Made by a program: the position numbers and the translations under genes. From the NCBI RefSeq assembly GCF_000688415.1, contig NZ_JIAH01000007.1, positions 124,001 to 188,000 of the forward strand: a stretch of DNA of 64,000 bases, written 5' to 3'. Below the pieces are notes generated by a model. That model saw only the letters and a program-made list of their open reading frames with translations. It did no database searches and was not told the DNA's origin. Within the stretch, counting starts at the first letter, position 1. Every line of letters starts with the position of its first letter. The DNA comes from Corynebacterium pseudodiphtheriticum DSM 44287. Its GTDB lineage: Bacteria > Actinomycetota > Actinomycetes > Mycobacteriales > Mycobacteriaceae. This document shows, piece by piece, positions 54,618 through 64,000 of the stretch.

Positions 54618-55898
54618 TTGCCTGTGAGTACTTCGAAATTCAAAGCAGCAGCCCCGAAGGGTGTGCCAGATTATGTTCCGCCACAGTCAGCGACGTTTGC
54701 GAAAGTACGTGACACGTTAGTGCATCATGCTCGTTTAGCAGGATTCGAGCATATTGAGCTCCCGATTTTTGAAGATACACAGCTTTTCGCCCGAGGCGTA
54801 GGTGAATCAACCGACGTGGTATCGAAAGAGATGTATACTTTCGCAGACCGTGGTGATCGTTCTGTGACTTTACGTCCGGAAGGTACTGCGGGGGTGGTGC
54901 GTGCTGTCATCCAGCATGGTCTCGATCGTGGTCCTCTGCCAGCGAAATTGGTATACAATGGGCCGTTCTTTCGCTATGAACGGCCACAAGCAGGTCGCTA
55001 TCGGCAGCTCCAACAAGTTGGCGTTGAGGCGATTGGTACAGATGATCCTGCACTGGACGCTGAAGTAATAGCGATTGCAGATCGGGCATATAAAGCGCTT
55101 GGTCTCCGTGGTTACCGTTTGGAAATCACTAGTTTGGGTGACCACAATTGTCGTCCGCAATACCGTCAGAAGCTGCAGGATTTCTTGTTTCAGCTAGATT
55201 TAGATGAGGAGACTCGTAAGCGTGCTGAAATCAATCCTTTACGAGTACTGGATGATAAGCGTGAAACGGTGCAAAGTCAGCTTGCCGACGCGCCCCTAAT
55301 GCTGGATTACCTTAACGACGAGTGCCGTGCTCACTTCGATGCGGTAACGAACTATCTGGATGAGATGGGAATCGAATACACGATTAACCCTCGTATGGTT
55401 CGTGGTTTGGATTATTACACGAAGACTTGCTTCGAATTCGTCCACGATGGTTTGGGTGCACAATCGGGCATTGGTGGTGGCGGCCGTTACGACGGGCTGA
55501 TGGCTCAACTCGGCGGACAGGAACTGTCAGGTATAGGCTTCGGTCTGGGAGTTGACCGCGCGATCCTGGCATTGGAGGCCGAAGGTATCACGCTGAAAGG
55601 AACTGAACAGAGAGTTGAGGTTTTTGGTGTTCCGTTGGGCGAAGTCGCCGGTGCTCGCATGCCACTGTTGCTGAACTCTTTAAGGCAAGAGGGTATTTCT
55701 GCGGATATGGCCTACGGGGGCAAAGGAATGAAAGGGGCCATGAAAGCTGCTAACCGTTCCGGCGCGGCCTATGCCTTGGTGCTTGGCGAGGCAGAGTTAG
55801 CCGAGGGCGTGGTGGCGGTTAAAGACCTTGCTGCGCACCAACAAACCGAAGTCCCAGCCGAACAACTAGGGAAGTGGCTACTCGAGAAACTGCGTTAG
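54618..55898 (+). CDS. hisS: histidyl-tRNA synthetase
   Basis: A 426-residue class II synthetase. Motif 1 follows [14 protein letters not shown], motif 2 is [17 protein letters not shown], the histidine-binding segment [23 protein letters not shown], and motif 3 [15 protein letters not shown]-terminal anticodon domain follows (~residues 330-426). The start is either the TTG at 54618 (AGGGG 10 bases upstream) or the GTG at 54624; I list the former. It overlaps the convergent sdaA by 4 bases. Confidence 0.96.
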   Translation: MPVSTSKFKAAAPKGVPDYVPPQSATFAKVRDTLVHHARLAGFEHIELPIFEDTQLFARGVGESTDVVSKEMYTFADRGDRSVTLRPEGTAGVVRAVIQHGLDRGPLPAKLVYNGPFFRYERPQAGRYRQLQQVGVEAIGTDDPALDAEVIAIADRAYKALGLRGYRLEITSLGDHNCRPQYRQKLQDFLFQLDLDEETRKRAEINPLRVLDDKRETVQSQLADAPLMLDYLNDECRAHFDAVTNYLDEMGIEYTINPRMVRGLDYYTKTCFEFVHDGLGAQSGIGGGGRYDGLMAQLGGQELSGIGFGLGVDRAILALEAEGITLKGTEQRVEVFGVPLGEVAGARMPLLLNSLRQEGISADMAYGGKGMKGAMKAANRSGAAYALVLGEAELAEGVVAVKDLAAHQQTEVPAEQLGKWLLEKLR

Positions 55899-57304
55899 CA
55901 CTCGACCTGACTGACTGTAAAGCCTAAGGTTTTTGCTAGGCCGCCAATGGATGTTTCTTTGTATTTAGAGAGCATATCGCGGCCAGTTTCAGCCATTGTA
56001 TTGATCGCATTGTCCAGTGTGACATGGTGGGTACCTTCGCCGATCTTGGCTAGACGTGCAGCGTTGATTGCTTTCACTCCGCCAATCGCGTTGCGCTCAA
56101 TGCACGGAATCTGCACTAATCCACCGACTGGGTCGCACGTTAACCCGAGGTTGTGTTCGAGTGCTATTTCCGCGGCATTTTCAATTTGTGCCGGCGTGCA
56201 ACCCAGTAGTTGTGCCATTCCTGCAGCGGCCATGGCTGAAGCAGAGCCCACTTCGCCTTGACAACCAACTTCTGCACCCGATATTGAGGCATTTTGCTTG
56301 ATGATCATGCCGATAGCGCCAGCGGTTAGCAGGTAGCGTCGGGCGGATTCCCTGGTGAAATTGGCTTGGAAATCGCGGGCGTAGTGCAAAACTGCAGGAA
56401 TGATTCCGCAGGCACCGTTGGTGGGTGCAGTTATCACACGACCGCCTGCAGCATTTTGTTCGTTTACTGCTAACGCGTAGAGATTGACCCATTCCATAGC
56501 GGAAAAACCGTGCGACGTGTCATCGACAGCGTCGAGAAGCTGCTCATAGACTCGGTGTGCACGGCGCGGTACATGCAATCCGCCAGGTAAATGTCCTTGG
56601 GTAGCGATGCCTTCGGTTACGCATGAACGCATAACATCCCACACAGTGGTCAAGTGGTTATTGACGGAATCCAGGCCACCGTTGTCTTTATGTAAAGCCT
56701 TTTCATTTGCTTCGACAAGTTCCCAAATTTCCCGGCCCGATTCTTCGCACATGCGCAGTAGTTCCGCGCCTGTCCTAAATGGGTATGGTACTTCTGACTG
56801 CCCATCAGCTGCAGCCATACCGGCAGGTACTTCGTTGTCTGTTTCGAGTTCTTTATCTAGCTCTTCTCGCGTGAGGATAAACCCTCCGCCGACAGAAAAG
56901 TATTCGATTCCGTTGGCAAGACATTCTCCTTCGGCGTCCCATGCGCTAAATACCACGGCGTTGGGGTGTTGTGGAAGGGGCTCATTAATGAACCGTAGTT
57001 CGTAGTGGATTTCCCTATCAGGGCCGGTGGCTGACCCTTTAGTTGGAATGGGTTGGTCTGCTCGGGGTTCGGCGTCGAGTGGTACATCAAGCGGATCCCA
57101 GCCGACGAGGCCAAGAATAACTGCACGGTCAGTGGCATGGCCACGTCCAGTAGCGGCTAAGGAACCACGGAGTTCGGCTTGGACTCGGTGAGGAATGGCC
57201 GTTAAAGAATTGATGAATGATTTTGCTGCACGCATGGGGCCAACCGTATGAGACGAGGATGGTCCGATGCCGATGGAGAAAATATCAGTCACACTTATGG
57301 TCAT
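55895..57304 (-). CDS. sdaA: L-serine dehydratase (4Fe-4S, single-chain)
   Basis: A 469-residue iron-sulfur enzyme that deaminates L-serine to pyruvate and ammonia. The beta-domain begins [25 protein letters not shown]. In the alpha part the likely cluster cysteines are in [23 protein letters not shown] and the C-terminal residues (Cys as the last residue, a known tail-in-mouth ligand in this family). I chose the ATG at 57304 (GAGGG upstream) over the ATG 11 codons before. A GntR-type palindrome lies 65-83 bases upstream. Confidence 0.94.
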   Translation of the reverse strand: MTISVTDIFSIGIGPSSSHTVGPMRAAKSFINSLTAIPHRVQAELRGSLAATGRGHATDRAVILGLVGWDPLDVPLDAEPRADQPIPTKGSATGPDREIHYELRFINEPLPQHPNAVVFSAWDAEGECLANGIEYFSVGGGFILTREELDKELETDNEVPAGMAAADGQSEVPYPFRTGAELLRMCEESGREIWELVEANEKALHKDNGGLDSVNNHLTTVWDVMRSCVTEGIATQGHLPGGLHVPRRAHRVYEQLLDAVDDTSHGFSAMEWVNLYALAVNEQNAAGGRVITAPTNGACGIIPAVLHYARDFQANFTRESARRYLLTAGAIGMIIKQNASISGAEVGCQGEVGSASAMAAAGMAQLLGCTPAQIENAAEIALEHNLGLTCDPVGGLVQIPCIERNAIGGVKAINAARLAKIGEGTHHVTLDNAINTMAETGRDMLSKYKETSIGGLAKTLGFTVSQVEC

Positions 57305-57368
57305 AGAGATGCCCTCGATTCTTTTATGGGTGTGCACTCTTGCTTTTCGCTGGACTAACCGAGTAAGA

Positions 57369-57387
57369 AAAATTGTTTAACAATTTT
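57369..57387. promoter_or_regulatory. FadR/GntR-type operator upstream of sdaA
   Basis: AAAATTGTT, one base, then AACAATTTT: a perfect 9-bp inverted repeat. Its core TTGT-TTA-ACAA (57373-57383) fits the TNGT-N3-ACNA consensus of FadR-subfamily GntR regulators. It is centred 74 bases upstream of the sdaA ATG and about 318 bases upstream of aspS, so sdaA is the likelier target. Confidence 0.5.
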
Positions 57388-57695
57388 CGAAGCTTGAGGT
57401 GTCTAGTCTACGTGCCTTGGAGCCGAACTATCTAGGTGTCAGATTCCCGTAATTTTGTGTGACCGAAATATAAATCGTGAATATGCGTACAAGGCTGTCT
57501 CCATGGAAAAATTCGTTCGTCGACAGATTAACCCCGGCATGTGAAGAGTAATAATCAAACAATGTAGGATTGGGACAGTCTAAATATGGTTCAGCGCCCC
57601 TTGTTGCGCTAATGTTACCGCTTACGCGTTTGCGGTGCGGTGAGACAAGCAATGCGTGAGAACCATTCGACCCTATGGAAGGATTTTCGATAATC
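57388..57695. other. 308-base gene-free upstream region of aspS
   Basis: The interval between the sdaA operator and the aspS GTG has no convincing gene. It holds a TAGGAT -10 candidate near 57567, a 13-codon open frame starting at the ATG at 57503 without a ribosome site, and a weak stem ACCGC/GCGGT around 57617-57636. A leader of more than 100 bases is possible if the TAGGAT is used. No riboswitch or T-box that I know is recognisable. Confidence 0.35.
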
Positions 57696-59501
57696 GTGCT
57701 GCGCACACATTCAGCAGGACAGCTTGGCAAAGACCTTGCAGGAAACTCAGTAACCCTTGCCGGATGGGTTGCTCGTCGCCGTGACCACGGCGGCGTCATC
57801 TTTATCGATCTGCGAGATCATTCTGGATACGTGCAAGCTGTATTTCGTGATTCACAGGTCGCCGAACAAGCCCATGCGCTGCGTTCGGAATACTGCATCG
57901 CGATCACCGGAGAAGTAGAGCCACGTCCAGCTGGATCGGAAAACCCAAACCTGTCATCCGGTGAGATTGAAGTTAACGTCACTGAGCTCAAGGTCTTGTC
58001 AGCCTCTGAAGCGTTGCCATTCCAGGTCGAAGATGCTTCGTCTAACGACGTAGGCGAAGAAGCACGCTTGCGTCACCGCTATCTGGACCTCCGCCGTCAG
58101 AAGCAAGCAGAAGCGTTGAAACTGCGTTCACGTGCTAATCAGGCTGCCCGCCGCGTGTTGGACAAGCATGATTTTTTGGAGATTGAAACCCCAACTTTGA
58201 CTCGTTCCACGCCTGAAGGCGCACGGGATTTCGTTGTGCCAGCACGTCTGAAACCAGGGTCCTGGTATGCACTACCGCAGTCCCCGCAGCTTTTCAAACA
58301 GTTGTTGATGGTTGCAGGCATGGAACGGTACTACCAGATCGCGCGTTGCTATCGAGATGAAGATTTCCGTGCGGATCGGCAGCCAGAGTTCACTCAGCTT
58401 GATGTCGAAATGTCATTCGTAGACCAGGAAGACGTTATTTCCCTGGGTGAAGAGATTGCTGCTGAGCTTTGGAACCTAATCGGACATGAGATTACGCGCC
58501 CAATTCCACGCATCACCTACGCTGATGCCATGCGTAAATACGGCTCAGATAAGCCAGATCTACGCTTCGATATTGAGATCACCGAATGCGCCGACTTTTT
58601 CAAGGACACAACTTTCCGCGTCTTTCAGAACGAATATGTCGGCGCAGTAGTAATGCACGGAGGGGCCAACCAGCCACGGCGACAGCTAGATGCTTGGCAG
58701 GAATGGGCCAAACAGCGAGGCGCTAAGGGGCTTGCTTATATCTTGGTTGGTGAAGACGGCACGCTATCCGGGCCTGTCGCTAAGAACATCACCGAGACAG
58801 AACGTGAGGGAATCGCAGCACACGTTGGAGCGAATCCTGGAGACTGCATCTTCTTTGCTGCTGGCGATACCAGGTCCTCTCGTGCACTGCTGGGCGCTGC
58901 TCGCAATGAGATTGCACAGAAACTAGGCCTTATTAAAGACGGCGACTGGTCGTTCGTTTGGGTTGTTGATGCCCCATTGTTTGAACCAGCGGAAGCCGCT
59001 GTAGCTGACGGCGATGTCGCATTGGGCGACTCGAAATGGACCGCGGTGCATCATGCTTTCACCTCCCCAAAGCCAGAATGGATCGACTCTTTTGATGAGA
59101 ATCCAGGTGAGGCTACTGCCTACGCTTATGATCTGGTCTGCAATGGCAACGAGATCGGTGGCGGTTCGATCCGTATCCACAACAAAGATCTGCAGGAACG
59201 GGTATTCAAGGTTATGGGCATCAGCGAGGAAGATGCCCAAGAGAAGTTTGGCTTCCTATTGGAAGCTATGAGCTACGGTGCACCTCCACACGGTGGAATC
59301 GCCTTTGGATGGGACCGTATTGTTTCGTTGCTCGGCGGATTTGACTCCATTCGTGATGTCATTGCGTTCCCGAAGTCCGGTGGCGGTGTAGACCCATTGA
59401 CTGATGCACCAGCACTAATTTCTGCTGCACAACGTAAGGAAACCGGAGTGGATTATAAGCCGAAGGCCGGAAAACCGCAGGCAGAAAATCCGAAGGCTTA
59501 G
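57696..59501 (+). CDS. aspS: aspartyl-tRNA synthetase
   Basis: A 601-residue class IIb bacterial-type enzyme. The order is: N-terminal anticodon-binding OB domain ([20 protein letters not shown]), motif 1 and 2 ([20 protein letters not shown]), an inserted GAD domain (~residues 300-420), and motif 3 ([13 protein letters not shown]). I chose the GTG at 57696, which gives the corynebacterial N terminus MLRTH and lies 12 bases after AAGGA, rather than the ATG at 57675. The anticodon-domain His in RRRDHGG is of the discriminating type, but discrimination between Asp and Asn tRNAs cannot be settled here. Confidence 0.95.
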   Translation: MLRTHSAGQLGKDLAGNSVTLAGWVARRRDHGGVIFIDLRDHSGYVQAVFRDSQVAEQAHALRSEYCIAITGEVEPRPAGSENPNLSSGEIEVNVTELKVLSASEALPFQVEDASSNDVGEEARLRHRYLDLRRQKQAEALKLRSRANQAARRVLDKHDFLEIETPTLTRSTPEGARDFVVPARLKPGSWYALPQSPQLFKQLLMVAGMERYYQIARCYRDEDFRADRQPEFTQLDVEMSFVDQEDVISLGEEIAAELWNLIGHEITRPIPRITYADAMRKYGSDKPDLRFDIEITECADFFKDTTFRVFQNEYVGAVVMHGGANQPRRQLDAWQEWAKQRGAKGLAYILVGEDGTLSGPVAKNITETEREGIAAHVGANPGDCIFFAAGDTRSSRALLGAARNEIAQKLGLIKDGDWSFVWVVDAPLFEPAEAAVADGDVALGDSKWTAVHHAFTSPKPEWIDSFDENPGEATAYAYDLVCNGNEIGGGSIRIHNKDLQERVFKVMGISEEDAQEKFGFLLEAMSYGAPPHGGIAFGWDRIVSLLGGFDSIRDVIAFPKSGGGVDPLTDAPALISAAQRKETGVDYKPKAGKPQAENPKA

Positions 59502-59627
59502 TCTTTTTCGGTGCCTGTTTTCGGTTTCTTCCCACCGCGCGGCTGATAGCTATTTCACTCTCCAGTTGCGGAGAGCCTGCAAAAAACTATGAGCAGCGCG
59601 GTATTACCACATTATGGAGTAAGTAGA

Positions 59628-60839
59628 GTGCCTAGCAAGGAACAATTAGTACGTATCGCCCAAGATTTGCTATCGCACCGATTTGGCGGTTCCCAACGCC
59701 TTGAAAATGTTGAAGTGCTTGCAGGATCTGGAGAATCCACGGTGTTGCGTGCACAGGTTGCCAGCCAACCATTTTTGCAGCACCGCACGGTGGTATTGAA
59801 ATTTGTTCCAATGACCGGCGAGGTACTTTACGACGCTGCTTTGATGCGCGAAGTGGTGGCCTACCAATTCACAACGGCTCTTCCAGAGAATGTCCGTCCT
59901 GGCCCGGTCCTCTTGGCTTATGATATGGATGAGCGGTTAGTGGTGATGACAGATTCCGGGGACGGCGATACCTTTGCTGAGCTGTTAGAAACCGCTAAGC
60001 AGGACACACGGGGTCATATTTTACGTAACCTTGGTAGTTCGCTTGGGCGCATGCATGCTGGTACTGCAGAGCGCGAAAAGGAATTCGATATTCTGACTTC
60101 GCGCATGCTTAAACACCACCCGCAATTTAGTGAAAACCAAGGCGTTCGGGATGCGGCCTTAGAAAAGTCGATTCTATTAGGTGAGCAGATCTTAGAGCAC
60201 TCTGGATTTGTTTTACCACAAGCTTTTCGCGACGCCGCGCAGATTGCGCGCAAGCGGGTACTAGGGGGATCGGCCCGAGCATTTACGCCATTTGATTTGT
60301 CACCGGACAATATTATTGTCTCAGACAGAACTCATTTTTTGGATTATGAATGGGCTGGATTTCGGGACGTGTCTTTTGACATCGCTTGCGTCATTGCGGG
60401 CTTTCCACAGTTCGTTTTCACCCATCCTATTACTGACGATGAAGTTGAGACCTTCATCTCAGCTTGGAAACGCGAGATCAAAGGTGTATTTCCTAAACTC
60501 GCTGAGCCAGAGTATCTCCACGGCAGAGTGTTAGCTGCGCTTGTTGGTTGGGGCTTGTCGACACTCGCGACGATGGCTGCCGGGAACTTGAGTGGGGTCG
60601 TCGGGATGTTAGAAAAAGGCGACGATATTACTGCAGATCTCGAACATGCGGCGAGACTATTACGGGTTGGTGCAGCCGACAGTTTCACTGAAGACGAAAT
60701 ACTCGCGCGCCGCGATATCTTTGAAACTTTCGAAGCTATGTCGAGGTATGGCACGTATGGAGGTGCAGCTTTTAGTATTCAGATTGCAGAGTTCGCCCGC
60801 AGCATTGCTCAGCGCGTCGAAAAGCCTGGTTGGAAGTAA
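59628..60839 (+). CDS. APH-like phosphotransferase of unknown substrate
   Basis: A 403-residue protein with an aminoglycoside-phosphotransferase/choline-kinase fold. The small lobe has [12 protein letters not shown] and VVLKFVPM (the Lys of the ATP site). The catalytic loop reads [12 protein letters not shown], and the metal-binding [10 protein letters not shown] follows. The usual His of the HGD catalytic motif is replaced (PFD), while the Asp and Asn remain. The GTG at 59628 is favoured by GGAG 8 bases upstream; an in-frame ATG at 59589 is the alternative. It overlaps rarA by one base (TAATG). It is chromosomal and in a conserved setting, so antibiotic resistance is unlikely. Confidence 0.72.
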   Translation: MPSKEQLVRIAQDLLSHRFGGSQRLENVEVLAGSGESTVLRAQVASQPFLQHRTVVLKFVPMTGEVLYDAALMREVVAYQFTTALPENVRPGPVLLAYDMDERLVVMTDSGDGDTFAELLETAKQDTRGHILRNLGSSLGRMHAGTAEREKEFDILTSRMLKHHPQFSENQGVRDAALEKSILLGEQILEHSGFVLPQAFRDAAQIARKRVLGGSARAFTPFDLSPDNIIVSDRTHFLDYEWAGFRDVSFDIACVIAGFPQFVFTHPITDDEVETFISAWKREIKGVFPKLAEPEYLHGRVLAALVGWGLSTLATMAAGNLSGVVGMLEKGDDITADLEHAARLLRVGAADSFTEDEILARRDIFETFEAMSRYGTYGGAAFSIQIAEFARSIAQRVEKPGWK

Positions 60840-62281
60840 TGAGTCAGGATTCATTGTTTGGTTCTGCCCGTCTTGGATCCGATACAAACGATCCAAGCGA
60901 GGATGTGCAAAACCTTCGCGGAACACAGCTCTTCCAAACTGGGGACGATGCACCGTTGGCAGCTCGCATGCGTCCAAGGGCATTGGACGAGGTTTTGGGG
61001 CAGGGGCACCTCCTAGATGAAGGCAAACCGCTGCGCAGGTTAGTGGAAGGTTTCGGCCGTAGTTCAGTCATACTCTATGGTCCACCTGGAACGGGAAAAA
61101 CTACAATAGCTTCACTTATAGCTGCGCAAATGAATCATAATTTTGTGGGTTTGTCCGCATTAGATTCGGGGGTTAAGCAAGTCCGCGAAGTCATTACCGT
61201 GGCACGTCGTGATGCGCAGCTTGGCAAGAAGACCGTGCTATTTCTAGACGAGGTCCACCGATTCTCGAAAACACAGCAGGATGCTCTTTTAGCTGCGGTA
61301 GAAAACCAAACCGTGCTTTTGGTAGCTGCGACAACGGAGAATCCCTCGTTTTCGGTTGTGTCTCCTCTGTTATCTCGTTCTTTGTTACTGACTCTGCAAC
61401 CACTGGATAATTCTGCTGTTGCTGAACTCGTCCGTCGGGCAGTTTCTGATAATCGTGGACTCGCGCGTCGCGTGGAGATTTCAGATGCGGCCGTCAAGGA
61501 CATCGTGCGCATGGCAGGAGGGGACGCTCGTCGCGCCTTGACATACCTAGAAGCCGCTGCAGAATCTGCTTTGGCTGAAGAATCAGCTGTAGATGGAGAT
61601 GCGACTCAAACTGCTGTTTATCGGAACGATGAACAGGATACTCCCGAAATTACCGCAGACATGGTGGCACAAAGCGTCGACAAGGCTTTGGTCCGGTATG
61701 ACCGTGATGGTGATCAGCATTATGACGTATCCAGTGCCTTGATCAAATCAATCCGTGGTTCCGATGTCGACGCCGGGCTGCATTACCTTGCACGCATGAT
61801 TGAGGCAGGGGAGGATCCCCGGTTCATCGCACGCAGGTTAGTGATTTTGGCAAGCGAAGATATTGGTATGGCCGATCCGCAGTCGCTGCAGGTTGCAGTT
61901 GCAGCAGCCCAAGCGGTGCAACTTATCGGGATGCCTGAAGGAAAATTAACTCTCGCACAGGCAGTTATTCACCTTGCAACTGCACCGAAGTCAGCGAGTG
62001 TATATCAAGCGATTACTGCAGCACTGGGGGATGTTCGCGCGGGGAAAACTGGAATGGTGCCAGCTCATTTGCGTGATGGACACTATCAAGGGGCAAAACG
62101 CCTCGGGAACGCGCAAGACTATGTCTATCCGCATGATGATCCGCGCGGTGTTGTCAAGCAACAATATATCCCGGATGGGTTAGGCGACGCAGTTTATTAC
62201 CAGCCTACTGACCACGGTAATGAGAGCCGTATTTCGGAATACCTGGGCAGACTGCGTAGGTTGGTACGAGGTAAGAAATAA
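60839..62281 (+). CDS. rarA: replication-associated recombination ATPase RarA (MgsA)
   Basis: A 480-residue AAA+ clamp-loader-like protein. The N terminus has [16 protein letters not shown], Walker [14 protein letters not shown], Walker [10 protein letters not shown], the sensor [11 protein letters not shown], and the C-terminal tetramerisation domain ([20 protein letters not shown] and [10 protein letters not shown]). It acts at stalled forks. About 20 acidic and Thr/Ala residues are inserted after [11 protein letters not shown]. It starts at the ATG of a TAATG overlap with the kinase gene. Confidence 0.94.
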   Translation: MSQDSLFGSARLGSDTNDPSEDVQNLRGTQLFQTGDDAPLAARMRPRALDEVLGQGHLLDEGKPLRRLVEGFGRSSVILYGPPGTGKTTIASLIAAQMNHNFVGLSALDSGVKQVREVITVARRDAQLGKKTVLFLDEVHRFSKTQQDALLAAVENQTVLLVAATTENPSFSVVSPLLSRSLLLTLQPLDNSAVAELVRRAVSDNRGLARRVEISDAAVKDIVRMAGGDARRALTYLEAAAESALAEESAVDGDATQTAVYRNDEQDTPEITADMVAQSVDKALVRYDRDGDQHYDVSSALIKSIRGSDVDAGLHYLARMIEAGEDPRFIARRLVILASEDIGMADPQSLQVAVAAAQAVQLIGMPEGKLTLAQAVIHLATAPKSASVYQAITAALGDVRAGKTGMVPAHLRDGHYQGAKRLGNAQDYVYPHDDPRGVVKQQYIPDGLGDAVYYQPTDHGNESRISEYLGRLRRLVRGKK

Positions 62282-62286
62282 GAACG

Positions 62287-62312
62287 AGAAGCGAGTTAGT
62301 AGACTCGCTTCT
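62287..62312 (+). terminator. hairpin between rarA and alaS
   Basis: AGAAGCGAGT (62287-62296) and ACTCGCTTCT (62303-62312) form a perfect 10-bp stem with a 6-base loop, 6 bases after the rarA stop. No continuous T-run follows, so it could be a weak terminator or an mRNA-end element. Confidence 0.55.
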
Positions 62313-62347
62313 GAAAACGATTTTGACAAAGAGAAAAGGACTTCGCA

Positions 62348-64000
62348 GTGAAAACTCATGAGATTAGAGACCGATTTATTCAGCATTTCGCGCGTCGTGG
62401 ACATGAGGTTGTGCCGAGCGCTTCATTGGTTTTAGACGATCCGAATTTGCTATTCGTGAACGCGGGTATGGTTCCATTCAAGCCGTTTTTCTTGGGGCAA
62501 CAGAACCCTCCGTACCCGAATGGGACTGCGACCTCGATTCAGAAGTGCGTCCGTACTCTTGATATTGATGAAGTAGGTATTACGACGAGGCACAATACTT
62601 TCTTCCAAATGGCTGGTAACTTCTCGTTTGGTCAGTATTTCAAAGAAGGCGCCATTACCAATGCCTGGTCTCTGCTGACCAACTCGCTGGCTGATGGTGG
62701 TTTAGGGCTTGCCCCGGATCGCCTTTGGGTTACTGTCTATGAGACCGATGATGAGGCCGCCGAAATCTGGCAAAATGTTGTCGGAATTCCAGCTGAACGC
62801 ATCCAGCGAATGGGTGTTGAAGACAACTATTGGCACATGGGCGTACCAGGTCCGTGCGGACCATGCTCCGAGATCTATTATGACCGCGGACCAGAGTACG
62901 GTATTGAAGGCGGCCCCGCAGCCGATGAACACCGGTATATGGAGATTTGGAACCTCGTATTCATGCAATATGAACGTGGTGAATCGACTGGCTCCGGTAA
63001 GGGCGATTTCGAAATTCTGGGGGAGTTGCCAGCGAAAAACATCGATACTGGCTTAGGCATCGAACGACTGGCTTGTCTGCTTCAGGGCGTAGATAATGTG
63101 TACGAAACTGATCTGTTACGCCCAGTGATTTCTGCAGCGGAGAAGCTCACTGGTGCCGATTATGGTGCTAAGCAAGGCGATGACGTACGGTTCCGGGTTA
63201 TTGCTGATCACTCGCGCACCGCGATGATGCTAATTCTCGACGGCGTAACACCGTCGAATGAAGGCCGTGGCTATATTTTGCGACGCCTTCTACGCCGGAT
63301 TATTCGTTCTGCTCGTCTGCTTGGTGCCCGTGCTGAAACCATCAAGACTTTTATGTCGACCGTGATGGATACGATGGAACCGTCGTACCCAGAAATTCAA
63401 GAAAGCCGCGAACGAATTCTGGCTGTATCTTCAGCAGAAGAACGAGCTTTTTTGAAAACGCTGGAATCGGGAACAAGCCGCTTTGATGAGACCGCACAAC
63501 AGCTTAATCAACGTGGCGAAAAGGTACTCACTGGCTCAGACGCCTTTTTGCTGCACGATACTTACGGCTTTCCTATTGACTTGACGATGGAAATGGCGGC
63601 AGAGGCTGGCTTAGACGTGGACATGGACGGTTTTCACAACGCCATGGCCGAGCAAAAAGCGCGGGCGAAAGCTGATAATAAGGCGAAGAAAAATACCCAT
63701 GCTGACGAATCCGTCTACCGCGAATGGGTGGATAACCAACCCACTGAATTTGCGGGCTATTCAGAGCAAGCGACGAATTCCACGATCATCGGTTTGGTTC
63801 GCGACGGTCAATCGGTCACAACTGCCCACAGCGGCGAGAATGTGGAAGTTATTCTGGATGTAACCCCGATGTACGCGGAATCCGGAGGCCAACTGGCAGA
63901 TCGAGGTACGATTACCGCGGGGGACGCCACCGTCGAAGTCACCGATGTGCAAAAGATTGCCAAAAAACTGTGGGTGCACCGTGGTCAGCTGCTAGGCGGT
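62348..64000 (+). CDS. alaS: alanyl-tRNA synthetase (3' end outside the window)
   Basis: The frame is open from a GTG at 62348 (AAAGGA upstream) to the last base, giving the first 551 residues. The catalytic domain shows the N-terminal [54 protein letters not shown] (motif 2) and [17 protein letters not shown] (motif 3), followed by [15 protein letters not shown] and [14 protein letters not shown]. The editing domain begins at [13 protein letters not shown]. The C-Ala domain lies beyond the window. Confidence 0.97.
   Translation, partial: MKTHEIRDRFIQHFARRGHEVVPSASLVLDDPNLLFVNAGMVPFKPFFLGQQNPPYPNGTATSIQKCVRTLDIDEVGITTRHNTFFQMAGNFSFGQYFKEGAITNAWSLLTNSLADGGLGLAPDRLWVTVYETDDEAAEIWQNVVGIPAERIQRMGVEDNYWHMGVPGPCGPCSEIYYDRGPEYGIEGGPAADEHRYMEIWNLVFMQYERGESTGSGKGDFEILGELPAKNIDTGLGIERLACLLQGVDNVYETDLLRPVISAAEKLTGADYGAKQGDDVRFRVIADHSRTAMMLILDGVTPSNEGRGYILRRLLRRIIRSARLLGARAETIKTFMSTVMDTMEPSYPEIQESRERILAVSSAEERAFLKTLESGTSRFDETAQQLNQRGEKVLTGSDAFLLHDTYGFPIDLTMEMAAEAGLDVDMDGFHNAMAEQKARAKADNKAKKNTHADESVYREWVDNQPTEFAGYSEQATNSTIIGLVRDGQSVTTAHSGENVEVILDVTPMYAESGGQLADRGTITAGDATVEVTDVQKIAKKLWVHRGQLLGG

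Noticed and set aside
59628..60839. APH-like kinase as an acquired aminoglycoside-resistance gene
   Set aside because: It is in a conserved chromosomal context between aspS and rarA, has no mobile-element signs or composition shift, and lacks the canonical HGD loop.
1..64000. CRISPR arrays, insertion sequences, integrases or prophage
   Set aside because: No regularly spaced repeats, transposase or integrase motifs, or terminal inverted repeats were found; the gene order is conserved core throughout.

Overview
The window reads as chromosomal core DNA of a Corynebacterium (Actinobacteria, mycolate group) with a roughly balanced GC content. The identification rests on a DtxR that keeps every metal ligand of the diphtheria-type repressor, on the oxyR / helicase / PAC2 / DUF4192 / galE / dtxR / sigB order, on the actinobacterial DUF3039, DUF3093, DUF3099, DUF3516, DUF3710, DUF3817, DUF4192 and DUF4193 families, on a phosphatidylinositol-mannoside operon (pgsA, patA, pimA), and on a gene order that I recall as that of C. 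glutamicum and, with gaps, of M. tuberculosis from about Rv2703 down to Rv2555c. I see no insertion sequence, prophage, integron or CRISPR array. The species cannot be named from the sequence alone.

Layout. 1-9.1 kb: end of a membrane protein, oxyR, a DUF3516 RNA helicase with a PAC2 protein, DUF4192, galE, dtxR, sigB. 9.2-16.2 kb: dtd, a methyltransferase, DUF3099/DUF3039, a second SF2 helicase, a DUF4190 membrane protein, and the primary sigma factor sigA. 16.4-29.5 kb: ppgK/suhB, DUF4193, DUF3093, dut, DUF3710, an RNA methyltransferase, dxs, rnd, DUF3000, chdC, msrB, a GT87 glycosyltransferase and a RibD-type reductase. 29.6-30.4 kb: six tRNA genes (Gly-Val-Gly-Cys-Val-Gly). 30.5-33.3 kb: a secreted copper/heme module (CopC, PCuAC, Tat-exported DyP peroxidase). 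33.4-39.3 kb: thrS followed by an overlapping HIT/pgsA/patA/pimA/LemA-like operon for envelope PIM lipids. 39.3-51.7 kb: DUF3817, an unrecognised small gene, yebC, ruvCAB, yajC-secD-secF, a peptide-binding lipoprotein, apt and rel. 51.8-64 kb: a small secreted protein, a membrane-anchored cyclophilin, tpx, a glyoxalase-II-like hydrolase, hisS, sdaA, aspS, an APH-like kinase, rarA, and alaS running off the end.

The genes cover transcription initiation (sigA, sigB), redox and iron control (oxyR, dtxR, tpx, msrB, chdC, DyP), translation (four aminoacyl-tRNA synthetases, tRNAs, dtd), recombination (ruvABC, rarA), protein export, PIM lipid synthesis and the stringent response.

The most interesting material is regulatory. 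A 24-bp palindrome at 5103-5126 is made of two perfect, inverted DnaA boxes far from any visible origin genes. A hairpin in the thrS leader carries a 7-base loop whose anticodon position reads GGU (threonine). A FadR/GntR-type operator lies upstream of sdaA. At least ten genes have a -10 hexamer 6-7 bases before the start codon and no Shine-Dalgarno sequence, which points to leaderless mRNAs. Also notable are a thiol peroxidase without its resolving cysteine, a small secreted protein with a hydrophobic C-terminal helix, and an unrecognised 102-residue gene. Family names and orthologue statements come from memory and pattern recognition; no database search was run.
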